The position numbers and the translations under genes were made by a program. The notes beneath the pieces were generated by a model. The model saw nothing but the letters and a program-made list of their open reading frames with translations. It had not been told where the DNA came from and ran no database searches. A DNA stretch of 7,215 nt from Actinomycetes bacterium. Lineage in GTDB: Bacteria > Actinomycetota > Actinomycetes > Actinomycetales > Cellulomonadaceae. Every line of letters begins with the position of its first letter. Position 1 is the stretch's first letter. The stretch covers positions 1-7,215 of the forward strand of contig JAEXEM010000408.1 of NCBI GenBank assembly GCA_023401045.1. Reading direction: 5' to 3'. Shown one piece after another: positions 1-4,100 of the stretch.

Positions 1-382
1 TGCGTGCGGCGTCCTCGACGGCCGCCGCGTCGACGCGGGCGTTGGCCCCGGACGTCACGACGATGACGTTCTCGCCGTCGGCGTCGATCGTGATGTAGGC
101 AGCGCCCGTCGCGGTCGCCCGGAGCACACGCAGGCCGGCGACGTCGACCCCGGCCTCGGTCAGCCCGGCCCGCACGAGCGCGCCGTCGCCGTCGTCACCG
201 GTGGCCCCGACCATGAGCACGTCGGCACCGGCGCGCGCGGCGGCGACGGCCTGGTTGGCGCCCTTGCCACCGAGGCCGACGTGCGACGCCAGGGCGAGGA
301 CGGTCTGCCCGGGGGCGGGGATGCGCTCGACGTACGCGGAGCGGTCGAGGTTGACCGACCCGACCACGAGCACCGTTGCCAT
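1..382 (-). CDS. rbsK: Ribokinase-type sugar kinase (PfkB family), N-terminal 127 residues, cut by window edge
   Basis: PfkB-family kinases such as ribokinase phosphorylate ribose at the 5-hydroxyl with ATP in the cytoplasm, feeding the pentose phosphate pool. The visible N-terminus begins MATVLVVGSVNLD, with the family's N-x-D sugar-contacting pair at Asn11 and Asp13. GGKGANQAVAAARAG at about 38-52 is the first PfkB signature, and VGATGDDGDGALV follows at 58-70. The ATP-binding loop and catalytic Asp lie beyond the edge. The ATG at 382 is supported by AAGGTGG a few bases upstream and by the immediate start of the first beta strand. The gene lies downstream of the oxidoreductase on the same strand, after a 148-base gap with promoter-like boxes, so it may be transcribed separately. 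Ribokinase is the best match. Another PfkB sugar kinase, such as a deoxyribokinase or ribokinase-like nucleoside kinase, cannot be excluded from half a protein. Confidence 0.88.
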   Translation of the reverse strand, partial: MATVLVVGSVNLDRSAYVERIPAPGQTVLALASHVGLGGKGANQAVAAARAGADVLMVGATGDDGDGALVRAGLTEAGVDVAGLRVLRATATGAAYITIDADGENVIVVTSGANARVDAAAVEDAAR

Positions 383-467
383 GGACCCACCTTGCCGCTC
401 GTCGACGGCCCCCGGCGCAGGGAGCGGCCTCGTTGCCGCTCAGGGTCTACGCGCGTCGACCCGGCTG

Positions 468-497
468 ACGCTAGCGGCTCCTCCGGGGCCCGGTCAT
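468..497 (-). promoter_or_regulatory. Candidate promoter for the ribokinase gene
   Basis: Reading leftward, a -35-like ATGACC (complement of 492-497) is separated by 18 bases from a -10-like TAGCGT (complement of 468-473), which fits the actinobacterial TANNNT pattern. Transcription would begin near 461, giving a leader of about 80 bases. The -10 box lies within the perfect 8-base palindrome CGCTAGCG (469-476), a possible operator core. This is a pattern match only. Confidence 0.35.
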
Positions 498-530
498 GCC
501 GCCGAAGGTGTGAACGGCGCAGTCACACCG

Positions 531-1535
531 TCACTCCCCCGGGTACACCACACCGATCTGCCGGCGCACCTCGTCCATCGTCTCGAGGATCTCGACCGTC
601 TGCTGCCACGTCATGCGCGGGCTCTCGGTGGCTCCCTCCGCGACACGACGGGCGACCTCGGCCGCCTCGTACTGCAGCCCGCGCGCAGCCGGCTGGTCGA
701 ACGTCCACTGCCGGCCGTCGCGCCGCTGCACCCGGAAGGACGTCGGCGCGTAGAACTCCCCGGCGACGCGGACGTACCCCTCGGTGCCGGAGATCGACGA
801 CGTCGTCGGCGTCTTCGACCACAGCGTCGTGCTGAGCGTCGACTGCACGCCCTCGCCGTGCTCGAGGATCATCGACACCTGCCCGTCGACGCCCGTGGCC
901 GTCTTCTGCCCGACGGCGTGCACGCTCGTGGGGACGCCGAGCAGGTCGTGCGCCCACGCGACGGTGTAGACCCCCAGGTCGAGCATGGCACCGCCGGCGA
1001 GCGCCGGGTCGTAGAGCCGGCTCGCCGGGTCGAACGGGAAGAACTGCCCGTGGTCGGCGCGCACGTTGACGACGTCGCCGATCTCACCGGCCTCGATGAC
1101 CTGGTGCAGCGCGTCGACGTGCGGCAGGAAGCGGGTCCACATCGCCTCCATGACGAACACCCCGGCCTCGCGGGCAGCGTCGAACACCTCGCGCGCCTCG
1201 GCGGCGTTGCGCGTGAACGCCTTCTCGACGAGCACGTGCTTGCCGGCGCGGATGGCGAGCAGGGCGTGCTCGCGGTGCTCGGAGTGCGGGGTGGCGACGT
1301 AGACGGCGTCGACCTGCGGGTCCTCGACGAGGTCGCGGTACCCGACGTGCGTCGTCGGGATGCCGTGCGCGGTGGCGAAACGCTCCGCGCGGTCACGGTG
1401 GCGCGAGCCGACGGCGACGAGCTGCGAGCGCGTGAACTCCCGCACCGAGAGCGCGAAGGTGCTGGCGATGCCGCCGGCTCCGATGATCCCCCACCGGATC
1501 GGCGGGGCGTTGCGGGGGTCCTCGGTGCGTGCCAT
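531..1535 (-). CDS. Gfo/Idh/MocA-family NAD(P)-dependent oxidoreductase, dihydrodiol-dehydrogenase-like
   Basis: This is a 334-residue cytoplasmic dehydrogenase of the family that oxidises sugars, inositols or trans-dihydrodiols with NAD(P). The Rossmann fold begins at once, with GIIGAGGIA at 16-24 and the second-strand SRHRDRAERFA at 44-54. VYVATPHSEH (78-87) and the cofactor-side EKA motif (Glu104-Lys105, usually EKP) follow. MEAMWTRFLP (129-138) and LDLGVY (185-190) are typical of the clade containing dimeric dihydrodiol dehydrogenase, where the Tyr of the second motif is catalytic. The open frame extends upstream to 1634, but the added 33 residues are Gly/Ala/Arg-rich with no family match, so I choose the ATG at 1535. 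No good Shine-Dalgarno precedes it. A TAGGTT box ending 7 bases upstream suggests a leaderless message. The length is usual for the family. The substrate is unknown; nearby kinase and glycerol dehydrogenase genes suggest sugar or polyol use. Confidence 0.9.
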   Translation of the reverse strand: MARTEDPRNAPPIRWGIIGAGGIASTFALSVREFTRSQLVAVGSRHRDRAERFATAHGIPTTHVGYRDLVEDPQVDAVYVATPHSEHREHALLAIRAGKHVLVEKAFTRNAAEAREVFDAAREAGVFVMEAMWTRFLPHVDALHQVIEAGEIGDVVNVRADHGQFFPFDPASRLYDPALAGGAMLDLGVYTVAWAHDLLGVPTSVHAVGQKTATGVDGQVSMILEHGEGVQSTLSTTLWSKTPTTSSISGTEGYVRVAGEFYAPTSFRVQRRDGRQWTFDQPAARGLQYEAAEVARRVAEGATESPRMTWQQTVEILETMDEVRRQIGVVYPGE

Positions 1536-1542
1536 GGCGCCC

Positions 1543-1570
1543 AACCTAGTGCCGAGGAGGTGCGTCGCAC
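1543..1570 (-). promoter_or_regulatory. Candidate leaderless promoter with overlapping palindrome for the oxidoreductase gene
   Basis: On the minus strand TAGGTT (complement of 1543-1548) fits the TANNNT -10 pattern and ends exactly 7 bases before the ATG at 1535. That spacing would place the transcription start at or next to the A of the start codon. No TTGACA-like -35 is visible at 17-18 bases. The spacer and -35 region instead contain the perfect 11-base palindrome GTGCGTCGCAC (1560-1570), a possible repressor site. The assignment is inferred. Confidence 0.35.
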
Positions 1571-1649
1571 ACGCTCCGGCGTCGTGACCCGGGACGTGCC
1601 GCCCCGCAGCCGCCCGGCCGCCCGGCGCGCGCACCGAGCGGGTGCTTCG

Positions 1650-1655
1650 TACCGT
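1650..1655 (+). promoter_or_regulatory. Weak -10-like box upstream of the glycerol dehydrogenase gene
   Basis: TACCGT fits the TANNNT pattern and lies 56 bases before the GTG start. There is no recognisable -35 hexamer at 16-18 bases, so this is a low-confidence suggestion for where the rightward transcript begins in the 176-base divergent region. Confidence 0.2.
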
Positions 1656-1700
1656 GGCAGGACGGGCGTCGACGCTCCGACCCGCGGGGCCGCGCCCCCC

Positions 1701-1706
1701 GGGAGG
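1701..1706 (+). promoter_or_regulatory. Shine-Dalgarno site fixing the GTG start of the glycerol dehydrogenase gene
   Basis: GGGAGG lies five bases before the GTG at 1712 and is the only strong ribosome-binding sequence near the conserved N-terminus. It decides the GTG start over later in-frame codons. Confidence 0.7.
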
Positions 1707-1711
1707 TCATC

Positions 1712-2866
1712 GTGTCCGAGTCCAGCGACGTGCCCGTCCGCACGCTCATCGCCCCGCTGCGCTACGTGCAGGGGCGCGGGGCGATCGCCCGCCTCGGGGA
1801 GTTCGTCCGCCACATCGGGGACCGGCCGCTCGTCGTCGCCGACGACGCCGTCTGGGGGTTCACCGGTGAGGCGGTGCGGGCGTCGTTCACCGCGGCCCAG
1901 CTGGCGGTCGAGCGCGAGGGGTTCGGGGTGTACGCCACCGCCGCCGCGGTCGACCGGATCGCGGCACGCATCGAGGAGCTCGACGCCGACGTCGTCGTCG
2001 GCATCGGCGGCGGCTCGACGATCGACGCCGTCAAGGCCGCCGGGTACCTGCGCGGGGTGCGCTGGGTGTCGGTGCCGACGATCGCCTCGACGGACGCACC
2101 GTGCTCCGCGCTGTCCGTCATCTACACCGCGCAGGGCGCGTTCGAGGAGTACCGCTTCTTCCCGCGCAACCCCGACCTCGTCCTCGTCGACACCCAGGTC
2201 GTCGCGGACGCGCCCGTGCGCTTCCTCGTCGCGGGGGTGGGCGACGCGCTCGCGACGTGGGTCGAGGCTCGCGCCGTCGCCCGCACCGACGCGACGACGA
2301 TGGCCGGCGGCCTGCCGACGGCCACGGGCACCTCGCTCGCGCGGCTCTCGTGGGACCTGCTGTGGGAGAACGCGCTGCCCGCGGTCGACGCGGTCCGCCA
2401 CCACCTCGTCACCCCGGCCGTCGAGAAGGTCGTCGAGGCGAACACGCTGCTGTCGGGGCTGGGCTTCGAGTCCGGCGGGCTCGCCGCCGCGCACGCGATC
2501 CACAACGGGCTCACCGCGGTGCCCCAGACCCACGGCCTCACCCACGGGCAGAAGGTCAACATCGGCACGCTCACCCAGCTCGTCCTCGAGGGCGCACCGA
2601 GCGAGGAGGTCGTGGCGTTCGTCGAGTTCACGACGCGCGTCGGCCTGCCGACGACCCTCACCGAGGTCGGCCTGTCCGTCGACGACGTCGCCGACCTCAC
2701 GACCGTCGCCGAGGCGGCCACCGCACCCGGCGAGACGATCCACGCCATGCCGTTCGAGGTCCACGTCCCCGACCTCGTCGACGCCCTGCGCTCGATCGAG
2801 TCCCTCTCCACGGGCATCCGCGAACGCGCCGCCCTCCCCGCCCCCATCCCCCACCACCCCCACTGA
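1712..2866 (+). CDS. gldA: Glycerol dehydrogenase, iron/zinc-type alcohol dehydrogenase family
   Basis: GldA oxidises glycerol to dihydroxyacetone with NAD in the cytoplasm, or runs in reverse. The 384-residue product is slightly longer than classical GldA (about 365-370). The NAD-binding loop GIGGGSTIDAVKAA is at 97-110 and the diagnostic VPTIASTDAPCSALSVIY at 121-138. NPDLVLVDTQ (153-162) and DALATWVEARA (178-188) follow. The metal ligands by family alignment are Asp178, His261 (in GGLAAAHAIHNG) and His278 (in LTHGQK). The start is GTG with GGGAGG five bases upstream. The gene is divergent from the oxidoreductase and converges on the broken DUF559 gene, with a large palindromic terminator 17 bases past the stop. 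The C-terminal tail (after about 372) is Pro/His-rich and looks non-essential. Close relatives can act on other vicinal diols or hydroxyketones, so the exact substrate is inferred. Confidence 0.92.
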   Translation: MSESSDVPVRTLIAPLRYVQGRGAIARLGEFVRHIGDRPLVVADDAVWGFTGEAVRASFTAAQLAVEREGFGVYATAAAVDRIAARIEELDADVVVGIGGGSTIDAVKAAGYLRGVRWVSVPTIASTDAPCSALSVIYTAQGAFEEYRFFPRNPDLVLVDTQVVADAPVRFLVAGVGDALATWVEARAVARTDATTMAGGLPTATGTSLARLSWDLLWENALPAVDAVRHHLVTPAVEKVVEANTLLSGLGFESGGLAAAHAIHNGLTAVPQTHGLTHGQKVNIGTLTQLVLEGAPSEEVVAFVEFTTRVGLPTTLTEVGLSVDDVADLTTVAEAATAPGETIHAMPFEVHVPDLVDALRSIESLSTGIRERAALPAPIPHHPH

Positions 2867-2882
2867 CCCGGTGACCCCGACG

Positions 2883-2942
2883 CGCGAGACCGGGCTGAGG
2901 TGGCTCATGGCGGCCGATGAGCCACCTCAGCCCGGTCTCGCG
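2883..2942. terminator. Long perfect palindrome, copy 1 of a repeated element; likely bidirectional terminator
   Basis: Positions 2883-2908 pair without mismatch to 2917-2942, a 26-bp stem closed by the 8-base loop GGCGGCCG. It lies 17 bases after the glycerol dehydrogenase stop and at the 3' end of the converging DUF559 pseudogene, where a two-way terminator is expected. There is no U-tract on either side, as is common for terminators in high-GC actinobacteria. The central 56 bases (2885-2940) recur at 4011-4066 with four differences, so this is a repeat family member rather than a unique hairpin. The stop codon of the pseudogene (2927-2929) lies inside the right arm. Confidence 0.85.
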
Positions 2943-3896
2943 GATGCCAGGTGGCGGCTGACGGACGCGGCGACCCGACCGGCGCGGAGGTCGGCAGCGG
3001 TGAACCGGAGCATGAGCGTGCCGGTGGCGACGACGGCGTTCTGGCGCTGCCGGTCACGGAACAGCGCGTCCGGGGCGCCGTGCGGCCCGGCCCCGTCGAT
3101 CTCGACGACGAGCAGCCGCCCGGTGGGCAGCCACCAGCCCATGTCCCCACGGGCGATGACGCGCCCGTCCCGGTCGCGGACGGGCACCTGCAGGTCGTGG
3201 GGTGGGACGCCGGCGGGGTCGCACTGCAGCCGGGCCCACGTCTCGAGGGGCGACTGCGCACGCCCGTCGACCAGCGCCCACAGCCCACGGTCCGGCGGCT
3301 GCCCCGTCGACCCCGGACCAGCCGCCGTACCGTCGCGAGGTCGTCCGCGTCGACGACCCGGCGCTGCACCGCCGAGTCGAGCACCGCGACGGCGTGCTCG
3401 CGGTCGAGCTCGCACACGGCCTGAGCGAGGGCCTCCCTGGGGTCCACGACGAGCGCGGTGCCGACGCGGCGCACCTCGCCCGGCCGCACGCACCGCACGC
3501 GGATGCCGCCCCCGGGTGCGCGGTGCGACCCGTCGAGCAGCGCGACCTCCGGGCGTACACGGGTCGGCAGGCCCTCCACGTCGAGGAGCGCCAGCGCGCA
3601 CGCACCGACGGCGACGGCTCGGGTGCGCCCCAGCGCGAGCAGCGCCGACCACGCCGCACGGCGCCGACCGTGCCGGAGGAGGTCCCGGCCCACCGCACGC
3701 GATCTCCCTCGGCAGCCTCGTCGAGCGACGGCGCTGCGTCGTGGACGCCCGTGACGACCGGCAGCAGCACCCCGGCGCGTCGCAGCGCCGCACGGCGCGC
3801 GGACGTCACGCCTGCCGCGTCGCACTGCTGCGCGTCGAGCAGGCCTGCCTGGGCACGGGCGGTCGCCAGGAGCGGGTCAGGGAGGGGAGCAGCGGG
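2927..3896 (-). pseudogene. Broken DUF559 / AbiEi-like protein gene, two frameshifts and a missing start
   Basis: Joined across frames, this encodes about 317 residues of the actinobacterial family with an AbiEi-antitoxin-like N-terminus and a C-terminal DUF559 (Vsr-like PD-(D/E)XK) domain. In the first frame (3878 to about 3700) it reads DPLLATARAQAGLLDAQQ and then LRRAGVLLPVVTGVHDAAPS. The sense moves to a second frame near 3665-3705, giving RRRAAWSALLALG, AVAVGACALALL and VVDPREALAQAVCE. Near 3280-3300 it moves to a third frame, giving WALVDGRAQSPLETWARLQC, GDMGWW, LVVEIDG and DALFRDRQRQNAVVATG. Both shifts fit loss of one base. No in-frame start precedes the Asp at 3878, and a TGA closes that frame at 3897-3899; the first usable codon is GTG at 3809, inside the N-terminal domain. 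The nuclease-like D and E-x-D residues persist. The stop lies within palindrome copy 1. Sequencing error in GC-rich DNA is the main alternative to decay. Confidence 0.8.
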
Positions 3897-3899
3897 TCA

Positions 3900-4010
3900 C
3901 ACACCCGCCACGCAACCACCCGGAGGAGACGACCTCCCCGCCGCTCCCCCGCCCCCGCGGACACGCTCACCGTCGACGCCACCGTGGACACGTCGACGCC
4001 GCAGACGCCG
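3900..4010. other. Short gene-free spacer between the DUF559 pseudogene and palindrome copy 2
   Basis: This is about 110 bases of C-rich sequence with no credible gene on either strand. It contains two exact copies of CGTCGACGCC (3971-3980 and 3991-4000) and a small GGAGG/CCTCC inverted repeat near 3920. I see no convincing -10 box for the leftward gene, which fits loss of its promoter or start region. Confidence 0.5.
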
Positions 4011-4066
4011 CGAGACCGGGCTGCGGTGGCGCATCGGGGCCGATGAGCCACCTCAGCCCGGTCTCG
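4011..4066. terminator. Long imperfect palindrome, copy 2 of the repeated element; likely topA terminator
   Basis: Positions 4011-4035 pair with 4042-4066 over 25 bp with two mismatches (4024/4053 and 4031/4046) and a 6-base loop. It begins 34 bases past the topA stop in the direction of topA transcription, a natural terminator position. Against copy 1 it has the same length and differs at four sites, all in the left arm or loop. The right halves (from 2912 and from 4038 onward) are identical. As in copy 1, no U-tract follows. Confidence 0.8.
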
Positions 4067-4100
4067 GGCGCTCGGTGCCGTCCCGCCGCGGCGGACCGGG

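Noticed and set aside
1536..1634. Upstream extension of the oxidoreductase by 33 residues
   Set aside because: The extra residues have no family counterpart and would run through the probable promoter; the Rossmann strand starts shortly after the ATG at 1535.
869..2908. A 679-codon leftward open frame across the glycerol dehydrogenase gene into the oxidoreductase gene
   Set aside because: It is antisense to a clear gldA and in the wrong frame for the oxidoreductase; composition is low-complexity Arg/Asp/Gly.
3971..4000. Two copies of CGTCGACGCC spaced 20 bases apart, possible iterons or operator sites
   Set aside because: There are only two copies, and GTCGAC-rich words recur by chance in this base composition; nothing nearby suggests an origin.
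201..4046. A very long rightward open frame (over 1,200 codons) spanning several genes
   Set aside because: It is antisense to the ribokinase, oxidoreductase and DUF559 genes and out of frame with the glycerol dehydrogenase gene. Its product is Arg/Pro/Ser-rich without any family motif, which is typical of stop-poor shadow frames in high-GC DNA.
2883..4066. The two palindromes as terminal inverted repeats of a transposon carrying the DUF559 gene
   Set aside because: There is no transposase, no target-site duplication that I can see, and each palindrome is a complete hairpin placed at a gene end, which fits terminator-like repeats better.
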